DNA from: an uncultured Candidatus Saccharibacteria bacterium
Lineage (GTDB): Bacteria; Patescibacteriota; Saccharimonadia; Saccharimonadales; Saccharimonadaceae
DNA: 64,000 nt
Reading direction: 5' to 3'
NCBI GenBank assembly: GCA_937989565.1
Contig: CALKRM010000028.1
Span: forward strand, 62,001-126,000
The position numbers were made by a program, and so were the translations under genes. The notes beneath the pieces were generated by a model, which was given only the letters and a program-made list of their open reading frames with translations, ran no database searches and was not told where the DNA came from. Positions 1 to 7,412 of this stretch are shown here, in pieces. Every line of letters begins with the position of its first letter. Position 1 is the stretch's first letter.

Positions 1-1
1 G

Positions 2-886
2 TATACCAGTACTGAATTGCTGGATAGAATGACGCAGCCAAAACAGCTAGCTATCATTGGTGGCGGTTATATTGGGTTAGAATTTGCCTCAACTTATGCT
101 AAACTTGGTACAAAAGTAACGGTGTTTGAGCGGGGTGATGCCTTACTTACGCGTGAAGATCCGGCAATTGCTCGGGCTGCTACTGAAGCATTGCAGGCAC
201 AGGGTATTGAGATTGTGTTTAGTGTGGATGTGACAGCGATTGAGGGTGAGTCTACCGCGACGATTCGCACAGTAAATCATGATGATTACGCTGGTTATGA
301 TGCGGTTTTGATGGCTACGGGCCGTCGCCCGGCAACGATGAGCTTGAATTTACCAGCTGCTGGTGTAGCGACGGATGAGCGCGGGGCAATTGTGGTTGAT
401 GAAACACTTCGCACTAGTCGGTCACATATTTGGGCAATGGGCGATGTAACGGGCGGGCCACAATTTACCTATGCGTCGCTGGACGATTTTCGGATTGTGA
501 GAAGCCAGTTGCTGGGTGACGGTCTGTACACTCGCGCCAAACAAAAAACCTTGCCGTACACGGTCTTTATGCAAACGCCGCTAGGTCGGGTGGGTATGAC
601 AGAGGCTGAGGCGCGTGCGACGGGGTGCGAAATTATCGTAAAAGAGCTGCCTGCTATGGCGATTCCACGCCTGCATGTTGATAATGCTACAACAGGATTG
701 CTGCGTGCGGTGATTGATGCAAACACTGAACAAATTTTGGGTGCTAGTTTATTGTGCCGTAACTCACCAGAAGTCATTAATATTATCAAAACTGTAATGG
801 ATAATGGCCTGCCATATACTGTGCTGCGTGACCAAATATTCACTCATCCAACGGTGAGTGAGGCATTAAACGATTTATTTGCATAA
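2..886 (+). CDS. Pyridine nucleotide-disulfide oxidoreductase, C-terminal part (cut by window start)
   Basis: The reading frame is open from base 2, so the gene begins outside the window and no start should be assigned. The visible part opens just before the NAD(P)H-binding glycine motif IIGGGYIGLEFAS. It continues through the second FAD-binding segment (WAMGDV) and ends with the dimerisation domain and HPTVSEALNDLF. That terminal His-x-x-x-x-Glu arrangement is the active-site base pair of class I flavin disulfide reductases such as Lpd, MerA and RclA. The redox-active cysteine pair would lie upstream and cannot be checked. The missing lipoyl-enzyme context and the sequence style favour a MerA/RclA-type cytosolic reductase over dihydrolipoamide dehydrogenase, but the substrate is unknown. 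Confidence 0.88.
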   Translation, partial: YTSTELLDRMTQPKQLAIIGGGYIGLEFASTYAKLGTKVTVFERGDALLTREDPAIARAATEALQAQGIEIVFSVDVTAIEGESTATIRTVNHDDYAGYDAVLMATGRRPATMSLNLPAAGVATDERGAIVVDETLRTSRSHIWAMGDVTGGPQFTYASLDDFRIVRSQLLGDGLYTRAKQKTLPYTVFMQTPLGRVGMTEAEARATGCEIIVKELPAMAIPRLHVDNATTGLLRAVIDANTEQILGASLLCRNSPEVINIIKTVMDNGLPYTVLRDQIFTHPTVSEALNDLFA

Positions 887-896
887 AGGAGTAATT

Positions 897-1358
897 ATGA
901 ATCACACAATTTTTGACGACATCGTATCTGGAAAAATGAAATCTTGGAAGATTTGGGAAGATGAGAAATTCCTAGCATTTTTAACACCGTTTCCGAATAC
1001 GCCAGGTTTTACTGTGGTGATTCCGAAGCAGAATCCGGGCGATTACGTATTTTCTTTGGACGATAATTTATATTCCGAAATGATGCTGGCGGTGAAAAAA
1101 GTTGCTGGTATTTTGGAAAAAGCATTTGATACCCCACGAGTAGCGCTGATTTTTGAGGGCACGGGCGTGGCGCATGTGCACGCCAAATTGATGCCGCTTC
1201 ATGGCGATTTGGCAAAGGGAATTGGTTCGCCAGTGTCACACGAGCAAGCGTTTTATGAGGAATATCCTGGCTGGTTAACCACGGCTGACGGTCCAAAAAT
1301 GGACGATGCTCAGCTGGATGAAATTCAGGCGCGAATCTTAGCTGCGCAAGGTAAATAG
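897..1358 (+). CDS. HIT family protein (histidine-triad nucleotide hydrolase-like)
   Basis: This 153-residue HIT-fold protein has the typical N-terminus (IFDDIVSGK, then WEDEKFLAFL and GFTVVIPK). HIT proteins hydrolyse phosphoramidates or dinucleoside polyphosphates in the cytosol. The start at ATG 897 follows a good ribosome site (AAAGGAG), 10 nt after the preceding stop, so the two genes are probably cotranscribed. The triad region reads GVAHVHAKLMPLHG. The first two histidines of the canonical HxHxH are present and the third is lysine. The second histidine is the usual nucleophile, so catalysis remains possible but the pocket is altered. Substrate cannot be inferred. Confidence 0.88.
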   Translation: MNHTIFDDIVSGKMKSWKIWEDEKFLAFLTPFPNTPGFTVVIPKQNPGDYVFSLDDNLYSEMMLAVKKVAGILEKAFDTPRVALIFEGTGVAHVHAKLMPLHGDLAKGIGSPVSHEQAFYEEYPGWLTTADGPKMDDAQLDEIQARILAAQGK

Positions 1359-1365
1359 TGATTTT

Positions 1366-2361
1366 CTATTTTGATTCTAATTTTACGTCTTTTCCTTCGT
1401 ACATATCCAAATAGAACGGATATAATTTGTCAGCGTGCTTTTTAACCTCGTCTTGGTTTAAGGCTACAATGTCGTGACCGATGCCAAATGAGGCCGGAAT
1501 CGAATAATATTGGAATTTGGCGCCAGAAGCTGCAGCCATTTGCTTAGGTATGTTGACCGCGAGATTTTTATCAATTGCGGTGTCGTTTTCGCTCGTTACA
1601 ACCCCTACATATTTTAGCCCTGGAGCTTTTAGGTCGGATTTATAGTTCTTAGCGATTATTATATATTTTCCAAGAGCGCGATATGACAAATTGCTACCCG
1701 TGAACGAATCTGGAAGAATATTCCGTCCGTAAAGATTTCGTAAAAGCGGAATTTTCCAGGAAGGGGTTTCTGACGCTGAAGGCTGATAAAAAGGTGATAA
1801 AAGTAGTGCTCGTGATATGGTTTGGCTGTTGTACTGAGTAATCCAGGTAGCCATATTTGCGCCGCCAGAAAGTCCGATAACTCCCGTTTCATCGCCCAAA
1901 CCACTAATTATGCTGGTGCTGGAGTTCATAAATTGCGCCATTGCTGGAATGGTGATTTCTCCGTGTCGTTTGTTGTCCGTCAGACCGTGGCTGGGGACGC
2001 GGGGAATATAGACGTTATAGCCGGCGTTGAAAAAGGTGTCGCCCAAGTCTGCGAATTGCTGTGGGCATGCGCTTACGCCATGAATCATCATGACGGCTTT
2101 GGCGGTTTTTTTGCCGTGGGTTTTAATAATCGATCGACATTCTGGTCTAACGTCGGTATTTGAAGTGTCTTCGCTAACAGTACGATTTGCAGCGGCGATG
2201 GCGTCGTCGTAGCTCAATTTTTCAGAACTTGAAGATTGCAATTGCTTGGATGTTGCTGGCCAAAAGAAAGCTGCGGCGACTAGTAAGGCAGTTATAATGA
2301 CAATTGAGCAGACTACCCAAATAGTAATTTTTATAATGCGATTTTTTCGTGAAGTGTCCAT
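1366..2361 (-). CDS. Membrane-anchored alpha/beta hydrolase (lipase/esterase-like)
   Basis: This 331-residue protein has one N-terminal membrane helix (about residues 11-33) followed by an alpha/beta-hydrolase domain that would lie outside the membrane. Visible parts are the oxyanion-hole strand MMIHGVSACP (91-100), the nucleophile elbow GLSGG with Ser165, a candidate acid in SENDTAID (Asp260 or Asp264) and a C-terminal GIGHD with His296. This is a complete catalytic triad. The natural substrate is unknown, and an ester or lipid of the host or medium is a guess. The gene converges with the HIT gene and has a leaderless-type promoter. Confidence 0.8.
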   Translation of the reverse strand: MDTSRKNRIIKITIWVVCSIVIITALLVAAAFFWPATSKQLQSSSSEKLSYDDAIAAANRTVSEDTSNTDVRPECRSIIKTHGKKTAKAVMMIHGVSACPQQFADLGDTFFNAGYNVYIPRVPSHGLTDNKRHGEITIPAMAQFMNSSTSIISGLGDETGVIGLSGGANMATWITQYNSQTISRALLLSPFYQPSASETPSWKIPLLRNLYGRNILPDSFTGSNLSYRALGKYIIIAKNYKSDLKAPGLKYVGVVTSENDTAIDKNLAVNIPKQMAAASGAKFQYYSIPASFGIGHDIVALNQDEVKKHADKLYPFYLDMYEGKDVKLESK

Positions 2362-2367
2362 GAGTAT

Positions 2368-2396
2368 ATTATATTGGTTGCGAGTGGAGTTGTGAA
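2368..2396 (-). promoter_or_regulatory. Leaderless promoter of the alpha/beta hydrolase gene
   Basis: On the minus strand a -35 TTCACA (2391-2396) is followed after 17 nt by a -10 TATAAT (2368-2373). Only 6 nt separate the -10 from the ATG, so transcription should begin at or within a base of the start codon. Confidence 0.7.
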
Positions 2397-2413
2397 GTTT
2401 TGTGGCGATCTTC

Positions 2414-2980
2414 TTAATAGTCCATACAAATATCTCTATAAGGTCGCGTCACAATTTCCATTGAATTCAGACCGAGTTTGGCCTCAACTTCACTAATCGT
2501 CATCAGCGCACTGGCCTCATCATCCGACAAAACCTCAACTTCCACGAAAGTCCCAGAGTCTTTGATTTCGTCGATGGCTACCGTTGCTTGCGGAAAGTCA
2601 GAGGACTGAAACGAGCGACGATATTTGTTGACCTCGACCAGTTGTATCATACCGAGGTTTGCCAGTAGCTGCTTGGCGATTGCCGCATCTTCGGGCTGAA
2701 TTGGCAGGTTCGTCTCGGGCTTGATGATTACATTATTTTCCGTATGCGTCGCAGTGGTCGTTGCTGGCTTATATGTTATCTCAGCAAAACTATCACGCTG
2801 GCGAATCCGCAAGCATTCAACCGTCTGCATAAAGTCGATATCAGGACGAGAATAATACGTATCAATTTCGCGAAGATTACTCTTTAGCTCAAAACCGATG
2901 TTTTGCAGCCGCCCGATTAGCTCTTCAATATTGCCCGTTAGCTGGTGTTTGCGTTCGATTTCTAGTAGCTTTTTGGTCAT
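2414..2980 (-). CDS. CYTH domain protein (CyaB/thiamine-triphosphatase superfamily)
   Basis: This 188-residue protein opens with the diagnostic ExExK motif (Glu7, Glu9, Lys11 in LLEIERK). It continues with alternating charged strands such as ECLRIRQRD, AEITYKP and VAIDEIKDSGTFVEVEV, which line the triphosphate tunnel of CYTH enzymes. Family members hydrolyse or cyclise triphosphate substrates with a divalent metal, and the CyaB-like subgroup often has no proven role. A Shine-Dalgarno-like AAGAAAGG precedes the ATG. The gene is monocistronic on the minus strand. The specific activity cannot be named. Confidence 0.82.
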   Translation of the reverse strand: MTKKLLEIERKHQLTGNIEELIGRLQNIGFELKSNLREIDTYYSRPDIDFMQTVECLRIRQRDSFAEITYKPATTTATHTENNVIIKPETNLPIQPEDAAIAKQLLANLGMIQLVEVNKYRRSFQSSDFPQATVAIDEIKDSGTFVEVEVLSDDEASALMTISEVEAKLGLNSMEIVTRPYRDICMDY

Positions 2981-3065
2981 TTGATAGCCTTTCTTATGGA
3001 AGCGTAGATATTTGAATACTTATTTATATGATGGTTTAATTATAGCAAGAAAGGTAAATGATTTT

Positions 3066-3404
3066 ATGACCACACACCAATTAAAATTGGCGACTGAGCC
3101 GTTTAACGCTATTATTTCTGGCGATAAGACTATCGAGTCGCGACTATATGACGCCAAACGACAGAAAATCCAGATCGGGGATCGGATTATTTTTACAAAT
3201 AGAGATAATTCTGAGCAAACTGTTACCGCTGAGGTTGTTGGTTTGCTGAGATACGCGACATTTCGTGACTTGTTTTCTCACAATAATCCGCGAAAGTTCG
3301 GCGGTGATAATGTCGAATGGTTAGAAAATCAAATTTCTGAATTTTATTCTCTCAGCGACCAGCTGGAAAATGGCGTGATAGGTATCGAATTTGAAATATT
3401 TTAA
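3066..3404 (+). CDS. ASCH domain protein
   Basis: This 112-residue protein consists almost entirely of one ASCH domain: LATEPFNAIISGDKTIESRL near the N-terminus, then KIQIGDRIIFTN and a late VIGIEFEIF strand. ASCH folds resemble PUA RNA-binding domains. Characterised members bind RNA or remove acetyl groups from acetylcytidine. The ATG at 3066 is preferred over an in-frame ATG at 3012 because AAGAAAGGT lies just upstream and the domain begins here. A decayed relative lies at about 6.2 kb and a second ASCH domain ends the next gene. Confidence 0.8.
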   Translation: MTTHQLKLATEPFNAIISGDKTIESRLYDAKRQKIQIGDRIIFTNRDNSEQTVTAEVVGLLRYATFRDLFSHNNPRKFGGDNVEWLENQISEFYSLSDQLENGVIGIEFEIF

Positions 3405-3405
3405 T

Positions 3406-3451
3406 GATATAATAATAACCATCTTATCAGGCTACGTCAAAAATCGTAGCC
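3406..3451 (+). promoter_or_regulatory. Extended -10 promoter and leader hairpin of the GNAT-ASCH gene
   Basis: An extended -10 (TG-a-TATAAT, -10 at 3408-3413) overlaps the end of the ASCH gene; no good -35 is visible. The predicted leader carries a perfect 7-bp hairpin, GGCTACG (3430-3436) with CGTAGCC (3445-3451), about 19 nt before the ATG. This leader distinguishes the gene from the leaderless genes that dominate the window. Confidence 0.5.
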
Positions 3452-3469
3452 ATCGCAGGAAAGTGTACC

Positions 3470-4807
3470 ATGGCTGAAGTACTGGTCAATGACATTATCG
3501 TACGCCCGGCGAGGGAGGACGATTTCGATTTCGTCGTGGATCTTATGATTCGGGTGCTTACACCGTTTTATGACGGTGACCACTACGCACACGCACGGCG
3601 TATTTTTGATGCGCACATGGCAGGCGGTGTTGACCGCGTCGGCCAGTTCTCGGCCGGACAGCACATGTTCATCGCCGAGAGTGATGGACAACCCGCGGGT
3701 GTCATTCATGTTGTCAATAAGAAACAGGGGACTGTCAAGATCAGCCCTCTCATTGTTGACACGGCGTACCGAGGAAAGATGGGCGTCGGAAGCATGCTGC
3801 TTGAGCGCGCCGAAGACTTTGCCCGGAGTCGCGGCGCTCGGCAGATCTACTGCACCGTGGCAGAACCGAACAAAAAGGCGCTGGAATTCTTCCTCCGGAA
3901 GGGTTTCCTCGTCACTGGCACGGCTCGCAACCACTACAAGATGGGGGTTGATGAGCACATGCTGTACAAGCAGCTCGTTGACGAGGCGGGGTTCGACTCG
4001 CCGAACATCTCTGTGGTTCCGTTTAACGAGAGTCAGCACGCCGACAGCGCGCGAGCTCTCATCCTGTCGCAGGTGAGTGACGACTTTGAAGGAGTGGACG
4101 ACAGTTGGGTTGACGCCCTCTTCGCTGGCTACCGTCGTATGGAATCTGGCGACGTTAACGTCAAGTTCAAGATCATCTTTGTCGCTGAGTGCAACGGTCA
4201 GGTTGTTGGTGTCGCTGGTGCAACCCCGAAGAAGGGTCAGCCTATCAAGCTGATGCCTCTCGTGGCGAAGTCGGAAGCAGCTTTTGAGGCGCTCATTATC
4301 GACCTTCAAGGGCTGTTGGAAGATTACGGTCACAAGCTGTACATCCACCTCGTCCCTGAGCCATGGCAGGTCGTCTGTCTCCAGCGTCACGGCTGGAGCC
4401 TGGAGGGCGTGTTCCCGGGAGGGTATGCGCCTGCCAGCGTCGTTCAGCAGTGGGGAATCATTCTCAATAAGAAAGGAGTGCCTATGCGTAAGATGCGCAT
4501 CAAGCGTCCATACTACGACGCAATCATGTCCGGCAAGAAGACTCTCGAAGTGAGGGTCGGCTACAACAGCATCAAGCGGCTGAAGGCTGGTGAGCTGCTA
4601 CAGCTCGAGACCGGTCACACGTCGGGCGTAGTACGGATCAAGTCGATCCGTATTTACCGTAGCTTCGCCGACATGCTGGCGGCTGAGACGTGGCAGCAGA
4701 TCGTGCCGCAGGCAGAGAGCGAGAGGGAGGCTCTCCGTCTCCTTCGTAAGATCTACCCTGACCACAAGGAGAACCTTGGTGTTCACGTCATCGAGGTTCA
4801 AAAGTAG
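3470..4807 (+). CDS. GNAT-GNAT-ASCH fusion protein, GC-rich island gene
   Basis: This 445-residue protein has three modules. Residues about 8-170 form a GNAT acetyltransferase with the acetyl-CoA loop RGKMGVG (101-107). Residues about 180-330 are a second, degenerate GNAT-like half without that loop. From Met339 onward there is an ASCH domain (RPYYDAIMSGKKTLEVR). Codon choice is much more GC-rich (many GAC, CTC, CGT, AAG) than the neighbours, which suggests recent acquisition. A Shine-Dalgarno-like AGGAAAG precedes the ATG. A second strong one precedes codon 339, so the ASCH part may also be made alone. An RNA- or nucleotide-modifying acetylation/deacetylation role is only an inference from the domains. 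Confidence 0.75.
   Translation: MAEVLVNDIIVRPAREDDFDFVVDLMIRVLTPFYDGDHYAHARRIFDAHMAGGVDRVGQFSAGQHMFIAESDGQPAGVIHVVNKKQGTVKISPLIVDTAYRGKMGVGSMLLERAEDFARSRGARQIYCTVAEPNKKALEFFLRKGFLVTGTARNHYKMGVDEHMLYKQLVDEAGFDSPNISVVPFNESQHADSARALILSQVSDDFEGVDDSWVDALFAGYRRMESGDVNVKFKIIFVAECNGQVVGVAGATPKKGQPIKLMPLVAKSEAAFEALIIDLQGLLEDYGHKLYIHLVPEPWQVVCLQRHGWSLEGVFPGGYAPASVVQQWGIILNKKGVPMRKMRIKRPYYDAIMSGKKTLEVRVGYNSIKRLKAGELLQLETGHTSGVVRIKSIRIYRSFADMLAAETWQQIVPQAESEREALRLLRKIYPDHKENLGVHVIEVQK
4472..4486 (+). promoter_or_regulatory. Internal ribosome binding site before the ASCH module
   Basis: AAAGGAG at 4472-4478 sits 5 nt before an in-frame ATG at 4484 inside the GNAT-GNAT-ASCH gene. The ATG coincides with the first residue of the ASCH domain, so a separate 107-residue ASCH protein could be translated from the same mRNA. 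Confidence 0.55.
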
Positions 4808-4883
4808 GACAACGAGAGAGGTGCGCATCCTCTAAGCTGGAGAAATCCACCTGAACAAATGCAAGTGACTTGGGCTAGTGTAA

Positions 4884-5012
4884 CTGGTATCTGACTTAAG
4901 ATACCGAACAGACTATACTGTCTTTAATGAAAACACTAAAGATGAATTATTTGAAGAAATCGGTCGAGTTTGGGTTGATATTGTTGAGAATAATACACAG
5001 GATATCGCGTAA
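4884..5012 (+). pseudogene. Coding fragment without a start (remnant, unknown origin)
   Basis: This fragment lies within the 345-nt gap after the GNAT-ASCH gene. A 42-codon open stretch ends in NENTKDELFEEIGRVWVDIV followed by a short acidic tail and TAA. The composition looks like a genuine protein C-terminus, but there is no usable start codon, so it may be the tail of a lost gene. The rest of the gap holds a 7-bp hairpin (GGTATCT/AGATACC, 4886-4905) and a weak GAGAGG/CCTCT hairpin near 4815-4833, either of which could end the upstream transcript. Confidence 0.3.
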
Positions 5013-5152
5013 TAAATCAAATAACACAATCGTCCTAGTTTTATCGGCATATCACATGTCTAGACCCGCATCTATTGTGTATGCTAAAATAAAACCACAA
5101 ACAACATCCGCGCGCCGTTTCGCAGCGAGAGGATGTTTATAATCTGAAAGAG

Positions 5153-5662
5153 GTGACTTTTATTAAATCCATCATCTGTAAAGACGTCTTCGGTAATCAA
5201 TACACCGTTCCTGTTGACGAATTAAATATTCGCGTCGGCGTGTATGCGGTGATTATTGAGGATAATAAGATTCTTTTGACTAGGCAATGGGACGGTTATA
5301 GCTTGATTGGCGGTGGCGTCGAAAAGGGTGAAACGATCGAGGAATCAATTGCCCGTGAAGTTAAGGAGGAAACTGGACTGACTATCACGCCAGATAAAAT
5401 CATTCACCAAGCAACTACTTTCTTCAAGCGCAACGCTGAGGCGCAAGCTAACCAGTCAATCCAACTGTACTTTACCCACAGTCAGCTGCATGGGCAAATC
5501 AATAACGACAACATAACCGACAGTGAGAAGACTTATACTAACGGCACGCCAGAATGGGTTGATCTGGATAAGATTGACGATATAAACTTTCGCCACAGCG
5601 TGGACCTAAAAACAATTTTACAGGCGTATATTTCGCTAGAGGAGATCAAGAGGATATCATAA
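5153..5662 (+). CDS. NUDIX hydrolase
   Basis: This 169-residue protein carries a complete Nudix box, GX5EX7REUXEEXGU. GGVEKGE comes at about residues 57-63 and REVKEETGL follows. The catalytic glutamates that bind magnesium are intact. NUDIX enzymes cleave nucleoside diphosphates linked to another group, and the substrate cannot be read from the motif. The GTG at 5153 is the likely start. A TATAAT (5138-5143) lies 9 nt upstream, so the mRNA has almost no leader. A hairpin (AACATCC...GGATGTT) occupies the upstream DNA. Confidence 0.85.
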   Translation: MTFIKSIICKDVFGNQYTVPVDELNIRVGVYAVIIEDNKILLTRQWDGYSLIGGGVEKGETIEESIAREVKEETGLTITPDKIIHQATTFFKRNAEAQANQSIQLYFTHSQLHGQINNDNITDSEKTYTNGTPEWVDLDKIDDINFRHSVDLKTILQAYISLEEIKRIS

Positions 5663-5669
5663 GGCTTGC

Positions 5670-5795
5670 TATGGGAGTAGTAAGAATGTTGGGAAGATTT
5701 ATCTTAGTAAAAAAGAGCGTGCGAAATATGCACATAATATGGGAAAAGATGTCGGACAGATCAAGTCTCGGATAAATGCTTTAAATAATCAATAA
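5670..5795 (+). pseudogene. Coding fragment without a start (remnant, unknown origin)
   Basis: Between the two NUDIX genes a 41-codon open frame reads YGSSKNVGKIYLSKKERAKY and continues to an amphipathic lysine-rich end and TAA at 5793. It overlaps the 3' end of the convergent NUDIX gene. It has no plausible start codon or ribosome site, so it is best read as the C-terminal remnant of a deleted gene. Confidence 0.3.
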
Positions 5796-6180
5796 CATCT
5801 ATATAATAAGGATCTGCGCCCTCTGGAATATTAGTATCTAATAATTCCGATAACGTCATCCAACGGTATTTTTTATGCTCCCAGCTCAATTTAATAGGAA
5901 TGTCAGCCTCAGTCTTATCTATGACTATCTCAAAAAGTACATGTTTTGTGTTTTTGTGCTGCTTAGCAAATAGCTTTTTTAAGTCATTTGGATATATACA
6001 TATGCCAGTTTCTTCTTGTACTTCTCGCGCGGTCGCCGTCTCAGAAGTTTCTTCCAATTCTACTTCTCCTCCAGGAAGGTCAAGATGTCCAGGGAAATTA
6101 GGGTGCGTGTCTCCCCTGTAAAGCAGTAGATATTTACCATTTTTATTCTTAATAAGCGCTTTTGACACTATTTTAACCAT
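5761..6180 (-). CDS. NUDIX hydrolase
   Basis: This compact 139-residue NUDIX domain starts MVKIVSKALIKNKNGKYLLL. Its full Nudix box is LPGGEVELEE followed by AREVQEETGI. It is not close in sequence to the other NUDIX protein on the opposite strand 100 nt away, so the pair is not a recent duplication. It may act on a (d)NTP-type or oxidised nucleotide substrate, but this cannot be decided. The TACAAT box lies exactly 6 nt before the ATG, so the message is probably leaderless. Confidence 0.86.
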   Translation of the reverse strand: MVKIVSKALIKNKNGKYLLLYRGDTHPNFPGHLDLPGGEVELEETSETATAREVQEETGICIYPNDLKKLFAKQHKNTKHVLFEIVIDKTEADIPIKLSWEHKKYRWMTLSELLDTNIPEGADPYYIDVIDYLKHLSET

Positions 6181-6186
6181 ATTTCA

Positions 6187-6192
6187 ATTGTA
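6187..6192 (-). promoter_or_regulatory. Leaderless -10 box (TACAAT) of the minus-strand NUDIX gene
   Basis: Minus-strand TACAAT ends 6 nt before the ATG at 6180. A TTGATC lies 17 nt further upstream (6210-6215) as a partial -35. Confidence 0.6.
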
Positions 6193-6214
6193 ATGGAGGG
6201 GTAATATTTGATCA

Positions 6215-6425
6215 ATGCGATGTACTGTGAACAATGAAAAGCGCCAAAAAAATCAACTTGGAGAGGAAGTCACTTTTACGAATCGAGAAAACACCAGTCA
6301 GACAGTTGCTGTAAAAGTGGTTGGGTTTATTGCGTTACTAAACCCTTCATGACCTTTTCATTCATAATAATCCTGCAAAATTTGGCGGCGTTAATATTTC
6401 CTCTTCAGAATCTTTTCTCTGCTAG
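6215..6425 (+). pseudogene. Decayed ASCH domain gene
   Basis: Reading from 6227 gives NEKRQKNQLGEEVTFTNREN then QTVAVKVVGFIALLNPS and a stop at 6350. Shifting frame at 6348 restores HDLFIHNNPAKFGGVNI. These two pieces align in order with AKRQKIQIGDRIIFTN, QTVTAEVVGLL and RDLFSHNNPRKFGGDNV of the intact ASCH gene at 3066-3404. The copy has lost its N-terminus, carries at least one frameshift and ends at a TAG at 6423. It fills most of the 260-nt gap between neighbouring genes. Confidence 0.75.
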
Positions 6426-6439
6426 AAAATCAGCTAGAG

Positions 6440-7339
6440 CTAATAATCCAGGACTATCGTCGCCTTTACTTGTTTTAGGATTGCGTTCATGTTTGCGACG
6501 TTTACAGTTTTCGCTAGGTCATTTCTGGCTAATGGCGTGGTGGTTTGTTGATAAAAATATATGGGCACTGAAATATAAAATGGGTCAGACATGAAAGCTT
6601 CGGCAAGGTTTCTTAGGTCGGTTGCGTGCGAGGATATGTTAAAGCTTTGTAAATATGTCTGTATAGCTTCACTTGAGCTCAGTCGAGCAAGGTCTGTATT
6701 TTTTACGGTGTAGGTTTGGCTGGTGTAATTGCCGTCATAGTACGCTATAAACTTTCCGGGGCTGGACGGGTAGGATGAGATTTTATCGAAACAAATGTCG
6801 CGCACTAGATCTAAAAGTATTGGGTATGTACAGAAAAATGCGGCAGTCAATTCATCGCTGGCGTCAGCAATTTCTATATCAATCTTAACGTCTGTAAAAT
6901 CCTTCGGACTATGGCTGATTTTAAGAGGAGAAATCTTAGATTTTGGGCGTGAATTGCTGGGAGTGGTTTTTTGACTATCGATAAAATATTTTTGACAAAG
7001 AGCGAGCTGTTCTTGTAATAGCGTCATGTCTGCTATATCAATGTTGGATTGCATCTCGGCTTCTATGTGTGAGATGGACTGTTGAATAAGAGATGTCTCA
7101 AAAGGCGTAATATCGTTGATGGTTTTTTCAAATAATGTATTAGACTCGCTTGTGAATAGTGCGGACGTAAAGAATACGCTTGATTCGCTAGTCGTGCCAT
7201 CCAATTCTCCAGCGAAAGCTCGGTTGCCGCCAACTTTTTCCGTTTCCTTTAAGAATCGCCTAATAATCAGATGCTCAAATAGGTGGCACGTGTCGTGGTC
7301 TGCTGGTAAAGAATATGCTGAATGCAAGTTGTGGATCAT
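6440..7339 (-). CDS. M16 peptidase-like protein (inverted zinc motif)
   Basis: This 299-residue protein has HLFEHL near residue 20, the HxxEH inverted zinc-binding motif of M16 (insulinase/pitrilysin) peptidases. It is followed by FAGELDGTTSESSVFFTS, which resembles the next conserved M16 strand and loop. Downstream glutamates could supply the third ligand. Typical M16 halves are 400-450 residues, so this is short and probably a divergent single-domain form. No partner M16 gene is adjacent. The gene has a leaderless -10. Function beyond a likely zinc-dependent peptidase or peptidase-derived fold is unclear. Confidence 0.5.
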   Translation of the reverse strand: MIHNLHSAYSLPADHDTCHLFEHLIIRRFLKETEKVGGNRAFAGELDGTTSESSVFFTSALFTSESNTLFEKTINDITPFETSLIQQSISHIEAEMQSNIDIADMTLLQEQLALCQKYFIDSQKTTPSNSRPKSKISPLKISHSPKDFTDVKIDIEIADASDELTAAFFCTYPILLDLVRDICFDKISSYPSSPGKFIAYYDGNYTSQTYTVKNTDLARLSSSEAIQTYLQSFNISSHATDLRNLAEAFMSDPFYISVPIYFYQQTTTPLARNDLAKTVNVANMNAILKQVKATIVLDY

Positions 7340-7345
7340 GAGTTT

Positions 7346-7351
7346 ATTATA
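7346..7351 (-). promoter_or_regulatory. Leaderless -10 box (TATAAT) of the M16-like gene
   Basis: Minus-strand TATAAT ends 6 nt before the ATG at 7339. It lies inside the left copy of the 36-bp pheT-start duplication. Confidence 0.65.
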
Positions 7352-7381
7352 TCAGTATGGAAGTTAGTCTAAATCTTATAA
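7346..7381 (+). repeat. Left copy of 36-bp direct repeat (pheT start duplicate)
   Basis: ATTATATCAGTATGGAAGTT and the following 16 nt match 7853-7888 at 33 of 36 positions. The matching segment at 7853 is the pheT promoter edge plus its first eight codons, so this copy is a displaced duplicate of that gene start. It leads into a short reading frame that stops soon after. Confidence 0.8.
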
Positions 7382-7412
7382 GCTTGGTGGCGTGTTCATA
7401 CGAAGAAAAGCT

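Noticed and set aside
3437..4390. A 317-codon open frame on the minus strand opposite the GNAT-ASCH gene
   Set aside because: It is a shadow caused by the GC-rich codons of the plus-strand gene. The plus-strand product has clear GNAT and ASCH motifs, while the minus frame has no motif or ribosome site.
4927..5142. 71-codon plus-strand open frame
   Set aside because: Its sequence is low quality with no ribosome site. A different frame over the same DNA has more protein-like composition but lacks a start.
7116..7367. 83-codon plus-strand frame opposite the M16-like gene
   Set aside because: It is a shadow of the minus-strand gene, whose HxxEH motif and 6-nt -10 spacing support it.
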